Source of the DNA: Microbacterium sp. Leaf288
GTDB taxonomy: Bacteria > Actinomycetota > Actinomycetes > Actinomycetales > Microbacteriaceae
DNA: 64,000 nucleotides
Direction of reading: 5' to 3'
Assembly (NCBI RefSeq): GCF_001422925.1
Contig: NZ_LMNI01000001.1
Coordinates: 742,902-806,901, forward strand
The translations under genes and the position numbers were made by a program. This document shows, in pieces, positions 15,538 to 24,412 of this stretch. The notes below the pieces were generated by a model. The model was not told where the DNA came from. It saw only the letters and a list, made by a program, of their open reading frames with translations, and made no database searches. How positions within the stretch are numbered: position 1 is the first letter of the stretch; each line of letters opens with the position of its first letter.

Positions 15538-16299
15538 GTGATCGACAAGACTGTGGGCTCCGTCGAGGAGGCCGTGGCCGGCATCCGCGACGGGGCGACC
15601 ATCATGATCGGCGGCTTCGGGCGTGCCGGGCAGCCCGTCGAGCTCATCGACGCGCTCATCGCGCAGGGTGCGAACGACCTGACGATCATCAACAACAACG
15701 CCGGCAACGGCGATGTCGGGCTCGCGGCGCTGCTCGCGAAGAAGCGGGTGCGCAAGATCCTCTGCTCGTTCCCGCGTCAGCACGACTCCTGGGTCTTCGA
15801 CGGGCTCTACCGTGCCGGCGAGATCGAGCTCGAGCTCGTCCCGCAGGGCAACCTCGCCGAGCGCATCCGCGCGGCCGGTGCGGGCATCGGCGCGTTCTTC
15901 TCGCCGACGGGCGTCGGCACCCAGCTCGCCGAGGGCAAGGAGATCCGCGAGATCGACGGCCGCTCCTACGCGCTCGAGTACCCGATCAAGGCCGACTACG
16001 CCCTGGTGAGTGCCTACCGCGCCGACCGGTGGGGCAACCTCGTGTACCGCGAGACCGCACGAAACTTCGGGCCGATCATGGCTGCCGCCGCGACCACGAC
16101 GATCGTGCAGGTCGACGAGCTCGTCCCGCTCGGCTCGCTCGACCCCGAATCCGTCGTGACCCCCGGCATCTTCGTCGACCGCGTGGTCGCCGTGGGCGAG
16201 CGCGGGTGGCTCGACGCCGGCGCGTTCGTCGGGGGAGTGGACATCGAGGGCCGCCCGCTCGCCGGCGCCGCAGCATCCGGAACGGAGATCGACCAGTGA
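15538..16299 (+). CDS. pcaI: 3-oxoadipate CoA-transferase, subunit A
   Basis: A 253-residue CoA-transferase family I alpha subunit, with the GGFGRAGQP and NNNAGNGDVGLA stretches typical of PcaI/ScoA. It activates 3-oxoadipate with CoA from succinyl-CoA together with PcaJ. The GTG start at 15538 has a GAGGAG box 8 bp upstream; longer frames run through the palindrome. It is first in the pcaIJF operon. Confidence 0.95.
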   Translation: MIDKTVGSVEEAVAGIRDGATIMIGGFGRAGQPVELIDALIAQGANDLTIINNNAGNGDVGLAALLAKKRVRKILCSFPRQHDSWVFDGLYRAGEIELELVPQGNLAERIRAAGAGIGAFFSPTGVGTQLAEGKEIREIDGRSYALEYPIKADYALVSAYRADRWGNLVYRETARNFGPIMAAAATTTIVQVDELVPLGSLDPESVVTPGIFVDRVVAVGERGWLDAGAFVGGVDIEGRPLAGAAASGTEIDQ

Positions 16300-16982
16300 C
16301 CGAGACCGCAACGACGGCGACGCGCATCCCCCGCGAGCAGCTCGCGGCGCGCATCGCGCAGGACATCCCCGAGGGGTCGTACGTCAACCTCGGCATCGGT
16401 GCGCCGACCCTGGTCGCCGACTACCTTCCCGAGGACCAGGAGATCATCCTCCACACCGAGAACGGCATGCTCGGCATGGGCCCGTCGCCGGTCGCGGGCG
16501 AAATCGATCCCGACCTCATCAACGCCGGCAAGCAGCCCGTCACGGCGCTGGCCGGTGCCGCGTACTTCCACCACGCGGACTCGTTCGGCATGATGCGCGG
16601 CGGCCACCTCGACGTGTGCGTGCTCGGCGCGTTCCAGGTGTCGCAGGGCGGCGACCTGGCGAACTGGTCCACCGGAGCACCCGGCGCGATCCCCGCCGTG
16701 GGCGGCGCCATGGACCTCGCCATCGGCGCGAAGAACGTCTACGTCATGACCGACCTCCTCACCAAGACCGGCGAGTCGAAGCTCGTCGAGGCGTGCACCT
16801 ACCCGCTCACCGGCGTCGGCTGCGTCACGCGCGTCTACACCGACCACGCCGTCTTCGACGTCACGCCCGACGGCTTCGCGGTGCGAGAGGCGTTCGGCGA
16901 CAACACCGTCGAGCTCCTCGCCGAGCTCACAGGCTTGAAACTTGTGGATGCCTCGAGCCGCGGCATCCGGGAAGGTGAATGA
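16296..16982 (+). CDS. pcaJ: 3-oxoadipate CoA-transferase, subunit B
   Basis: A 228-residue CoA-transferase beta subunit. The catalytic glutamate lies in HTENGMLGMG, and GAPTLVADYLP and YFHHADSFGMMRGGH are typical family blocks. The GTG start overlaps the pcaI stop (GTGA). It forms the active heteromer with PcaI. Confidence 0.95.
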   Translation: MTETATTATRIPREQLAARIAQDIPEGSYVNLGIGAPTLVADYLPEDQEIILHTENGMLGMGPSPVAGEIDPDLINAGKQPVTALAGAAYFHHADSFGMMRGGHLDVCVLGAFQVSQGGDLANWSTGAPGAIPAVGGAMDLAIGAKNVYVMTDLLTKTGESKLVEACTYPLTGVGCVTRVYTDHAVFDVTPDGFAVREAFGDNTVELLAELTGLKLVDASSRGIREGE

Positions 16983-16983
16983 C

Positions 16984-18156
16984 ATGACCACCTACGTGTA
17001 CGACGCCGTCCGCACGCCGTTCGGCCGCGCCGGCGGCGCGCTGTCGGGCGTGCGCCCCGACGACCTTGCCGCGGTCGTCATGAAGGCGACCCTCGAGCGC
17101 ACCGGCCTCGACCCCGCGCGCATCGACGACGTGATCTTCGGCGACGCGAACCAGGCCGGGGAGGACAACCGCAACGTCGCACGCATGGGCGCCCTGCTCG
17201 CCGGCTTCCCGACGACGGTGACCGGCGTCACGGTGAACCGGCTGTGCGCCTCGTCGGTCGAGGCCGTCATCCAGGGCTCGCGTGCGATCGAGGCGGGCGA
17301 CGTCGACGTCGTACTCGCAGGCGGTGTCGAGTCGATGAGCCGTGCCCCGTACGTGGTCGAGAAGTCGCCGCGGCCGTGGCCCAGCGTCGGCAACCAGACC
17401 CTGTGGAACACGGCGATCGGGTGGCGCATGACCAACCCGAAGCTGCCGAAGCACTGGACGATCTCGAACGGCGAGTCGGCCGAGCTCATCGCCCGCGAGT
17501 GGGGGATTTCCCGCGACGCGCAGGACGAGTTCGCCGTGCGGTCGCACCGGCTCGCCGCCGAGGCGTGGGCTGCGGGCGTCTACGACTCCGAAACAGTCCA
17601 GGTGCCGGGCGCTGAGCTCGCCCGCGACGAGGGCATCCGCGACGACACGTCGGTCGAGAAGCTCGCCGGGCTCAAGGCGCTGTTCGCCGCGGACGGCGAG
17701 GGCAGCGTCACGGCCGGCAACTCGTCGCCCATCAACGACGGCGCCTCCGCGGTGCTGCTCGGCCGAGAGGGTGTGCTGCCGACGGAGCCGCTCGCCCGCA
17801 TCACCGGCCGCGCCGCCCACGGCGTCGACCCCGACCAGTTCCCGATCGCGCCGATCGAGGCCGCGAACAAGGCGCTCGCGCGCGCCGGCCGCACGTGGGC
17901 CGACGTGGACGTCGTCGAGCTCAACGAGGCGTTCGCGTCGCAGTCGCTGGCGTGCCTGGCGGGCTGGCCCGACCTCGACCCCGACAAGCTCAACATCCAC
18001 GGCGGCGCCCTCGCGATCGGCCACCCCCTCGGCGCCTCGGGCGGCCGCATCATCGGCCACGCTGCGCACGAGCTCGCCAGGCGCGGCGGCGGGGTCGCGG
18101 TCGCGGCGATCTGCATCGGCGTGGGGCAGGGCCTCGCCGTCGTGCTCGAGCGCTGA
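16984..18156 (+). CDS. pcaF: 3-oxoadipyl-CoA thiolase
   Basis: A 390-residue type II thiolase. The acyl-accepting Cys88 is in NRLCASS, and the second active-site block has GHPLGASG and the C-terminal Cys in CIGVGQG. It cleaves 3-oxoadipyl-CoA to succinyl-CoA and acetyl-CoA, completing the pathway. ATG at 16984, 1 bp after the pcaJ stop. Confidence 0.94.
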   Translation: MTTYVYDAVRTPFGRAGGALSGVRPDDLAAVVMKATLERTGLDPARIDDVIFGDANQAGEDNRNVARMGALLAGFPTTVTGVTVNRLCASSVEAVIQGSRAIEAGDVDVVLAGGVESMSRAPYVVEKSPRPWPSVGNQTLWNTAIGWRMTNPKLPKHWTISNGESAELIAREWGISRDAQDEFAVRSHRLAAEAWAAGVYDSETVQVPGAELARDEGIRDDTSVEKLAGLKALFAADGEGSVTAGNSSPINDGASAVLLGREGVLPTEPLARITGRAAHGVDPDQFPIAPIEAANKALARAGRTWADVDVVELNEAFASQSLACLAGWPDLDPDKLNIHGGALAIGHPLGASGGRIIGHAAHELARRGGGVAVAAICIGVGQGLAVVLER

Positions 18157-18192
18157 GTCGGCGAGCGCCGCGCAGATGGGTAGGGTGAGCCG

Positions 18193-18984
18193 GTGACCGA
18201 CGACGCGGCCCGCACCAACGACACCATCCAGTCCCTGGTGCGCGGGCTCGCGGTCATCCGCGCCTTCGACGCGGAGCACCCCGGCTTGACGCTGAGCGAG
18301 GTGGCGCGCCGCGCCGAGATCACGCGCGCGGCCGCGGGACGGTTCCTGCGCACCCTCGAGGAACTCGGCTACGTCCGCGGTTCGGCGGGGTCGGGAGTCG
18401 GCCGCACGTTCGCGCTCACCCCGCGCGTGCTCGAGCTGGGGTTCAGCTACCTCTCCGCCCTGTCGATCCCCGAGATCGTGCAGCCGCATCTCGAGCTGCT
18501 GTCGCGCGAGGTCGACGAGAGCGTGTCGGCCGCCGTGCTCGACGGCGGCGACATCGTCTACATCGCGCGCGTCCCGACGCGGCGCATCATGAGCGTGCGC
18601 ATCACGATCGGCACCCGGTTCCCCGCCTTCGCGACGTCGATGGGGCGCGTGCTGCTGGCGGGACTGCCGGATGCCGCGCGCGACGCCGTGCTCGAGGCAT
18701 CCGCTCTCCCGCCGCTCACCGACCGGACGCTGACGACGGCGGACGCCTTGCGCGACGAGCTCGCCCGCGTGCGGGAACAGGGATGGGCGCTGGTCGACGG
18801 CGAGCTCGAGCCCGGACTGCGCTCGGTGGCCGTGCCGCTGCACGACCGCCGCGGTGACGTCGTCGCTGCGGTGAACGTGTCGACGAGCGCGACGCGCGAC
18901 ACGGTGCAGCACGTCGTCGAGCAGTACCTGCCTCCGCTGCAGCACATGGCCGCGGCGATCGATGCGGAGCTCCGCCTGGTCTGA
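18193..18984 (+). CDS. IclR-family regulator, PcaR type
   Basis: A 263-residue IclR protein. It has an N-terminal segment LVRGLAVIRAFD and helix-turn-helix (LSEVARRAEITRAAAGRFLR) typical of the PcaR/PobR branch, followed by the effector domain (FATSMGRVLLAGL). GTG start at 18193, 36 bp after pcaF, so probably co-transcribed. It likely controls pcaIJF and may use the palindrome at 15505-15521. Confidence 0.9.
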   Translation: MTDDAARTNDTIQSLVRGLAVIRAFDAEHPGLTLSEVARRAEITRAAAGRFLRTLEELGYVRGSAGSGVGRTFALTPRVLELGFSYLSALSIPEIVQPHLELLSREVDESVSAAVLDGGDIVYIARVPTRRIMSVRITIGTRFPAFATSMGRVLLAGLPDAARDAVLEASALPPLTDRTLTTADALRDELARVREQGWALVDGELEPGLRSVAVPLHDRRGDVVAAVNVSTSATRDTVQHVVEQYLPPLQHMAAAIDAELRLV

Positions 18985-19210
18985 CCCGCCGCCCGTAGCG
19001 TGCGCGGTCCGCCAACTCGACATGCGCGAATCGCACGGGCGAAGCGGTGCGAAGCGTGGACCGGCAGGCGCCGACGGAAGGATGTCGCGGTGCATGCCGC
19101 CGTCACCGCGAGGTTCGTCGGCTTCCGCGGCCGACTCAACTCGTGTAGACACTTGGAGACGCCGTGCGGACCTCGAGTGAGGCATCCGTTGACACGAAGG
19201 AGATTCATCC
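18985..19210 (+). promoter_or_regulatory. Upstream region of the nucleoside/ribose operon with a degenerate LacI half-operator
   Basis: This 226-bp gap has no gene. CTCAACT-CG-TGTAGAC (19135-19150) resembles the better operator copies at 20218-20233 and 20253-20268 in its left half only. An AAGGAG box precedes the ATG at 19211. The TTGACA at 19189 is too close to the start to be a -35 element. Confidence 0.35.
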
Positions 19211-20218
19211 ATGGCCAACCGCACAGCACTCATGCCCGAGTTGTCGAGGATCGAGATCGTCGACCGCGCCGTGCCGCCGATCGGCGGACGCCAGGCGCTC
19301 GTGCGGATCGAGTCCGTGGGAGTGTGCGGCTCCGACGCAACCTACTTCACCGTGGGATATATCGGCGACTGGGTCGTCCGCGGGCCGATGGTGCTCGGGC
19401 ACGAGGTCGCGGGCACGGTGGTGGCCGTCGGTGACGGCACCAGCCGCGCGCGCGTCGGCGACCGCGTCGCGATCGAGCCGGGCACGCCCTGTCGCGACTG
19501 CGACGACTGCACGACGGGGAACTACCATCTGTGCGCCGACCTGGTCTTCCTCGCAACTCCGCCGCACGACGGCGCCTTGACCCAATTCATGGCCTTCGAC
19601 GAGCGGAATCTCTACCCGATGCCGAACGGGATGAGCTTCGACGAGGGCGCGATGCTCGAGCCGCTGTCGGTCGGCATCTGGGCCTGTCGCCGCGCAGGGC
19701 TGCGCGCCGGCGACAGCGTGTTGGTGTCGGGGGCCGGACCCGTCGGCATCCTCGCCGCGCAGGTCGCACGGGCGTTCGGGGCGTCCCGCGTGCGGCTGGC
19801 CGACCTGTCGCAGTACCGGCTCGAGCTCGCCGCGAGCCTTGGCTTCGAGGCGGAGACAGCGGGCGACGGGGGCAGCGCGCCCCAGTTCGACGTCCTGCTG
19901 GAGTGCTCTGGCGCCCCGACCGCCCTGGCCGACGGACTGTGGCGACTACGCAACGGCGGTCGGGCCGCGATGGTCGGGATGCCGAAGCAGGCGGTCGAGC
20001 TGCCGTTGTCGCGGCTGAACGTGCGCGAGCTGTCGGTGGCGCTGGTCAACCGCTACGCGCATACCTGGCCGACGGCTATGGAACTCGTCGCGTCGGGGAG
20101 GGTCGATGTCGCGTCGACGGTGACCCATCACTTCGCGCTTGACCAGACCGCCGAGGCGCTCCTGCTCGCCAAGAACGACCCTCGCTCCATGAAAGCCATG
20201 ATCCATCCGCAAGTGTGA
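19211..20218 (+). CDS. Zinc-dependent medium-chain dehydrogenase (polyol/sugar dehydrogenase-like)
   Basis: A 335-residue MDR-family dehydrogenase. Catalytic zinc ligands Cys39 and His64-Glu65 (GHE) and structural zinc ligands Cys94, Cys97, Cys100 and Cys108 are present, as is the Rossmann motif SGAGPVG. It resembles sorbitol, xylitol or threonine dehydrogenases; the exact substrate cannot be read from sequence. It is first in an operon with nucleoside hydrolase, sugar ABC importer and ribokinase, so a pentose, polyol or nucleoside-derived substrate is likely (inference). Confidence 0.8.
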   Translation: MANRTALMPELSRIEIVDRAVPPIGGRQALVRIESVGVCGSDATYFTVGYIGDWVVRGPMVLGHEVAGTVVAVGDGTSRARVGDRVAIEPGTPCRDCDDCTTGNYHLCADLVFLATPPHDGALTQFMAFDERNLYPMPNGMSFDEGAMLEPLSVGIWACRRAGLRAGDSVLVSGAGPVGILAAQVARAFGASRVRLADLSQYRLELAASLGFEAETAGDGGSAPQFDVLLECSGAPTALADGLWRLRNGGRAAMVGMPKQAVELPLSRLNVRELSVALVNRYAHTWPTAMELVASGRVDVASTVTHHFALDQTAEALLLAKNDPRSMKAMIHPQV

Positions 20219-20277
20219 TCAACTCGTGTTGAATTGATGCTTGCGGCCGCCGTTCAACTCGTGTTGAATGGCGGCCG
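20218..20277 (+). promoter_or_regulatory. Two LacI-type operators, the second embedded in a hairpin
   Basis: Operator 1 ATCAACT-CG-TGTTGAA (20218-20233) abuts the dehydrogenase stop. Operator 2 TTCAACT-CG-TGTTGAA (20253-20268) has the central CG and near-perfect symmetry typical of LacI-family sites. The second is flanked by CGGCCGCC (20244-20251) and GGCGGCCG (20270-20277), so the transcript could fold into a stem of about 15 bp with one G-U pair and a 4-base loop. The local regulator is the LacI protein at 25293-26297. Confidence 0.68.
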
Positions 20278-20302
20278 TACTCAATGAAGAGGAGGGTTCG
20301 GA

Positions 20303-21259
20303 GTGGAACGTGTAGTACTGGATGTGGATCTCGCAATGGGAGCGCCCGGCAGCGATATCGACGACGGCTTCGCGCTGGCGCTGGCCTTGGCGGACCCGGG
20401 GATCTCGCTTGAGCTGGTCACGACGGTGAACGGCAACACGGATGCCGACACCGCCACCGCGCTGACGCTCGAGCTGCTGCACCGGCTGGGTAGCCCGGAG
20501 GTGCCGGTCGTGCGCGGCAGCACGCGGCCGCTCGTGCGGCCGCGTGCTCGCCAGGGCTCGCTGCCCGACGACGTGCCATTGCGATCGCCGCGGGCGGGCG
20601 CCGCTGCCGGTGCGATGGTGGAGCTGGTGCGTGCGAATCCGGGCGAGATCACGCTGGTGGCGGTCGGCCCTCTCACGAACGTCGCTCTCGCGATGCGGCT
20701 CGACCCCGAGTTCGCGTCAGACCTGAAGTCGCTGGTGATCATGGGGGGAGTCTTCGAGGGTCAGACCAACAACGCCGCGATGCCGGGGGAGTTCAACATC
20801 TGGTGCGACCCAGAGGCGGCGGCGATCGTGCTCGATTCCGGGATCGCGGCCAGGTGGGTCGGGCTCGACGTGACCCTGCAGGTACGCGTCGAACGCTCGC
20901 AGGCGATCGAGATGGCCGCCAGCGAACGCCAGTTCACCGCGTTCGCCGGCGAGTACACGGCCGCGTGGATCGACCACCTGGCCGAGATCGACGAGCCGGG
21001 CGCCACGTCGTGCGCGATGCACGACCCCCTGGCCGTCGCTGCGGTGACCCGCCCCGACATCCTCGAATGGCGCGACGCGCACGTCGCCGTCAGCACGGCA
21101 GATCTCACGCGCGGCGTGATGGTCTGCGACTTCCGCTGCGCCGGCAGCGGACCCGACGGGACACCGCGTCCCGCTCGTCCCAATGCCTCGGTCGCCGTCG
21201 CCGTCGACGTCGCCGAGTTCAACACGCATTTCCTGAAGAACCTGGAGGCAATCGCATGA
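20303..21259 (+). CDS. Inosine/uridine-preferring nucleoside hydrolase family protein
   Basis: A 318-residue nucleoside hydrolase of normal length. The N-terminal calcium-binding motif is a long variant, DVDLAMGAPGSDIDDGFAL (7-25), instead of the short DTDPGxDD form. GPLTNVALA, IMGG and NIWCDPEAA follow in the usual order. It would hydrolyse an N-ribosidic bond to a base plus ribose, feeding the ribokinase encoded downstream. It is coupled to the solute-binding protein gene by an ATGA overlap. Confidence 0.85.
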   Translation: MERVVLDVDLAMGAPGSDIDDGFALALALADPGISLELVTTVNGNTDADTATALTLELLHRLGSPEVPVVRGSTRPLVRPRARQGSLPDDVPLRSPRAGAAAGAMVELVRANPGEITLVAVGPLTNVALAMRLDPEFASDLKSLVIMGGVFEGQTNNAAMPGEFNIWCDPEAAAIVLDSGIAARWVGLDVTLQVRVERSQAIEMAASERQFTAFAGEYTAAWIDHLAEIDEPGATSCAMHDPLAVAAVTRPDILEWRDAHVAVSTADLTRGVMVCDFRCAGSGPDGTPRPARPNASVAVAVDVAEFNTHFLKNLEAIA

Positions 21260-22578
21260 CCCGTACCGCTTTCGGCAAGTTCCTCGCGCTCGGCGCCGCA
21301 GCAGCAGTGATGCTCGCGGGCTGCGCTTCCGACTCCGCGACGGGATCGCCGACCGACGACTGGAGCATCCCCGACGAGGACCCCACCGCGACGATCAACG
21401 TGGTGGGCATCATCGATCCCGTCGCGGAGAGCATGGACGAGGTGATCGCGGCCTTCGAGGACGCCCACCCCACGATCGACGTGAACTATCAGTACGTGCC
21501 GTTCGACGACCTCAACAGCGTGCTCGACACGCGCATCACGTCCAAGAGCGGCGACCCCGATGTCTTCTGGGTCGACCAGCCCCGCGTTCCCGCGCTCTCG
21601 GCGCGTGGCTATCTCGAGGATCTGACTGCAGCGTTCGAGGGTCGCCTCGACGGACTCGTTCCGGCGACGGTCGAGTCGAGCTCGTACGACGGCAAGCTGT
21701 GGTCGGTCCCGATCGCCAACTCGACGCAGGTGCTCTTCTACAACAAGGACATCCTCGACGCCGCCGGCATCACCCCGCCGGGGTCCAGCGGGGAGCGCGT
21801 CACCTGGCAAGCGCTCAAAGAGCTCGGCGCCCAGGCGCAAGCCTCGGGCGGTGCCGACATCGGACTGATGGTCGGTCAGCCCAACCGTTACTACCAGCTG
21901 GAGCCGATCCCGGTCTCAGCAGGGGGTGGCGTCGGCGTCACCGGTGACGACATGCTCACTCCCGCCTTCACGAACGACGGCTGGGTGGACGCGATGACCT
22001 ACTACGGGTCGCTGTTCGAAGACGGCGTGTCCCCGAAGGGCATCACCCCGGAGCAGACGGATGCCACGTTCCTGGCCGGCAAGACCGCGTTCTTCGTCGA
22101 GGGCAACTGGATGGTGCCGAAGATGCTGGACGCGACGTTCGAGTGGGGTGCTGCGCTCAACCCCGTCTGGGAGGGCGGCGACCCCGCCACGCCGACCGGT
22201 TCCTGGTCGCTGGGCATCAACCCCTTCTCCAAGAACAAGGAGGCGGCGGCGATCTTCATCGACTGGATGGCGATCGACGGCGAGGGCGGCTACGGCGAGC
22301 ATCGGGCGTTCGCCGAGCTGCCCGCCAACACCCGGGGTCTCGAGTCCTACCTCGCCGGACCTGCCTTCACGTCCTCAGAGGGGGGAAAGCAGGCCGCCGC
22401 GGTCATCGCCGAGGAGACCGAGACGAGCGCCGTGTCGCGCGCATCGACCGTCGGCTACATCGAGTTCGAGGAGATCATCGGGCGCGCGTTCTCCGACATC
22501 GCGAACGGCGCAGACCCGGCCGAGGCGCTCGCCGCCGCCGAGACGGAGCTGACGAACGCATGGAAGCAGTACAAGTGA
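21256..22578 (+). CDS. ABC transporter sugar-binding lipoprotein
   Basis: A 440-residue CUT1-type extracellular solute-binding protein. A signal peptide ends in the lipobox LAGC with Cys23, so it is a membrane-anchored lipoprotein. The ligand is likely a nucleoside, ribose or a related glycoside, judged from neighbours only. The next gene overlaps its stop, and a strong hairpin follows at 22586-22616. Confidence 0.88.
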   Translation: MTRTAFGKFLALGAAAAVMLAGCASDSATGSPTDDWSIPDEDPTATINVVGIIDPVAESMDEVIAAFEDAHPTIDVNYQYVPFDDLNSVLDTRITSKSGDPDVFWVDQPRVPALSARGYLEDLTAAFEGRLDGLVPATVESSSYDGKLWSVPIANSTQVLFYNKDILDAAGITPPGSSGERVTWQALKELGAQAQASGGADIGLMVGQPNRYYQLEPIPVSAGGGVGVTGDDMLTPAFTNDGWVDAMTYYGSLFEDGVSPKGITPEQTDATFLAGKTAFFVEGNWMVPKMLDATFEWGAALNPVWEGGDPATPTGSWSLGINPFSKNKEAAAIFIDWMAIDGEGGYGEHRAFAELPANTRGLESYLAGPAFTSSEGGKQAAAVIAEETETSAVSRASTVGYIEFEEIIGRAFSDIANGADPAEALAAAETELTNAWKQYK

Positions 22579-23546
22579 TCGAAGCGGTGGGGACCCCCGA
22601 GAAGGGGGTCCCCACCCCGGCCGCAGACCGCTCGACGGGCAGCGCGCGGAGTGTCGGCGCGCGGCGACCGCGGAGGCGGGCGACGCGCGCGTGGCTGACC
22701 GCCGCCGCTTTCCTCGCTCCCGCCCTGCTGACCATCCTTCTCATCCGGATCATCCCGTTCCTGGGTGCGGTGGTGTCGACGCTGCATGTCCGCGACGGCG
22801 TGGGCCTGCTCGCCGAGGAGCGGTTCGCCGGCCTGCAGAATTACGTCGACCTGCTGTCGGACCCGCTGTTCCAGGCGACGCTCGGGCGCACGCTCCTGTT
22901 CAACGTGATCATCAACCCGCTGCAGATCGCCCTTGCCCTGGCGATCGCGGTGTTGCTGACGCGCCGTGTCCCGGCCCGCGGCCTGTGGCGGATGGCCGTC
23001 TTCATCCCCTGCACGATCCCGCTGGTCGGGTCCTCCATCGCGTGGGGCGTCGCGCTGCGGGCGGATGGCCCGATCAACGGCATTCTGGAGTTTCTCGGCC
23101 TGCCGGCACAGCCCTTCCTGTCGTCGCCGAGTCAGGCGCTCGCGAGCATCATGCTTGTCGCGTCCTGGGTCGGCATCGGCTACTGGATGATCTTCCTCGT
23201 CGCCGGGATCAACGACATCCCTGATGAGCTCTACGAAGCGGCGGCCCTCGACGGCGCCGGCGGCTGGCGCAGCTTCTGGTCGGTCACCCTGCCGATGCTG
23301 CGGCGACCGCTGCTGTTCGTGCTGGTGGCTGACACCGTGGCCAACTTCGTGCTGTTCGTCCCCATGCAGATGCTCACCGAGGGTGGGCCCCAGAACTCGA
23401 CGACGATGCTCATGTTCGACGCCTACCGGCGCACCTACACCTACTCCCAGCCCAACCAGGGCGCGACGGCGACCGTGATCCTCACGGTCATCATGCTGAT
23501 CATCGTCTTCGTCCAGTTCCGGCTCCTCAAGGAGGACAGAGGATGA
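22575..23546 (+). CDS. ABC transporter permease (MalF-like)
   Basis: A 323-residue inner-membrane permease with about six transmembrane segments. The EAA-loop motif for ATPase contact is visible as DELYEAAALDGAGGWRSFW. The GTG start at 22575 overlaps the binding-protein stop (GTGA); an ATG at 22560 is possible but overlaps more. The first about 45 residues are a charged cytoplasmic tail, and their codons form the hairpin at 22586-22616. No ATPase gene is nearby, so a shared MsiK-like ATPase is likely used. Confidence 0.88.
   Translation: MIEAVGTPEKGVPTPAADRSTGSARSVGARRPRRRATRAWLTAAAFLAPALLTILLIRIIPFLGAVVSTLHVRDGVGLLAEERFAGLQNYVDLLSDPLFQATLGRTLLFNVIINPLQIALALAIAVLLTRRVPARGLWRMAVFIPCTIPLVGSSIAWGVALRADGPINGILEFLGLPAQPFLSSPSQALASIMLVASWVGIGYWMIFLVAGINDIPDELYEAAALDGAGGWRSFWSVTLPMLRRPLLFVLVADTVANFVLFVPMQMLTEGGPQNSTTMLMFDAYRRTYTYSQPNQGATATVILTVIMLIIVFVQFRLLKEDRG
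22586..22616 (+). promoter_or_regulatory. Intra-operon hairpin at the start of the permease gene
   Basis: GGTGGGGACCCCC (22586-22598) and GGGGGTCCCCACC (22604-22616) pair perfectly over 13 bp with a GAGAA loop. It lies 8 bp after the binding-protein stop and inside the first codons of the permease. It could protect the binding-protein mRNA 3' end or lower permease expression, giving the excess of binding protein that such systems need. Confidence 0.65.
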
Positions 23547-24412
23547 CCGCACAAGTGACCGCCGTGGGCGGCCTCCAGCGCCGGATGCGTGTTCAGCGCG
23601 TGATCCTCGGCGTGCTCGCCGGGCTCGTGGGCGTGCTGTTCCTGCTGCCGGCGATCTGGATGCTGCTGGGCTCGCTGCGTCCGGGCGGCGAGATCATCGG
23701 AAGCGTCAGCCCGCTGAGCTGGAACACCCTGATCCCCGACGTCTGGACGCTCGACAATTACGCCGCGCTGTTCGGGCCCCTCCGCTTCGGCCAGGCGATG
23801 ATGAACTCGCTGATCGTCGCGTTCGCGAGCGTCGTGCTCGGTCTCGTGATCACGATTCCGGCCGCCTACGCGCTCAGTGTGTTCCGGTTCCCCGGCCGCG
23901 AGCTGGTCTTTGCGGCGCTGGTCGTCGGTTTCATGATCCCGTTCGAGGCGATCGCGATCCCGCTCGCGCAGATCTTCACGCAGTGGCATCTCGACAACAC
24001 CTACATCGGGCTCATCCTGCCCGGCATCGGAAACGGCCTGGCGATCTTCAACCTGCGCCAGTTCTTCCTGGGCGTGCCGGGGGAGCTGCACGAGGCGGCT
24101 CGCGTGGACGGTGCGTCCGAGCTGCGCACGATGACCCAGGTGTACCTGCCGCTGAGCGTCACACCGGTGATCAACTCGGCGCTGCTCATCTTCCTGGCGC
24201 AGTGGAGCGCCTATCTGTGGCCGCTGCTGGTGGTGTCGGACGAGAAGATCCAGGTCGCGGCGATCGCGCTGTCGCGCACGTTCTCGGACACCAGCTTCAA
24301 CTTCGGGCAGATGTTCGGCGGCGCTCTCGTGATCTCGGTCGTCCCGGCGGTCCTCCTCCTTGTGCTCCAGCGGTATTTCACGCAGTCGGTGGCGACGAAA
24401 GGATTGAAGTGA
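23543..24412 (+). CDS. ABC transporter permease (MalG-like)
   Basis: A 289-residue permease with six predicted transmembrane segments and the EAA motif ELHEAARVDGASELRTM. It pairs with the preceding permease, overlapping it by ATGA. Together with the lipoprotein it forms a carbohydrate uptake (CUT1) importer. Confidence 0.88.
   Translation: MTAQVTAVGGLQRRMRVQRVILGVLAGLVGVLFLLPAIWMLLGSLRPGGEIIGSVSPLSWNTLIPDVWTLDNYAALFGPLRFGQAMMNSLIVAFASVVLGLVITIPAAYALSVFRFPGRELVFAALVVGFMIPFEAIAIPLAQIFTQWHLDNTYIGLILPGIGNGLAIFNLRQFFLGVPGELHEAARVDGASELRTMTQVYLPLSVTPVINSALLIFLAQWSAYLWPLLVVSDEKIQVAAIALSRTFSDTSFNFGQMFGGALVISVVPAVLLLVLQRYFTQSVATKGLK

Noticed and set aside
19189..19194. TTGACA as a -35 box for the dehydrogenase gene
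   Set aside because: It lies about 17 bp from the start codon and beside the ribosome binding site, leaving no room for a -10.
16927..19233. Long minus-strand open frame across pcaF and the IclR gene
   Set aside because: Runs through two well-supported plus-strand genes and shows no conserved domain.
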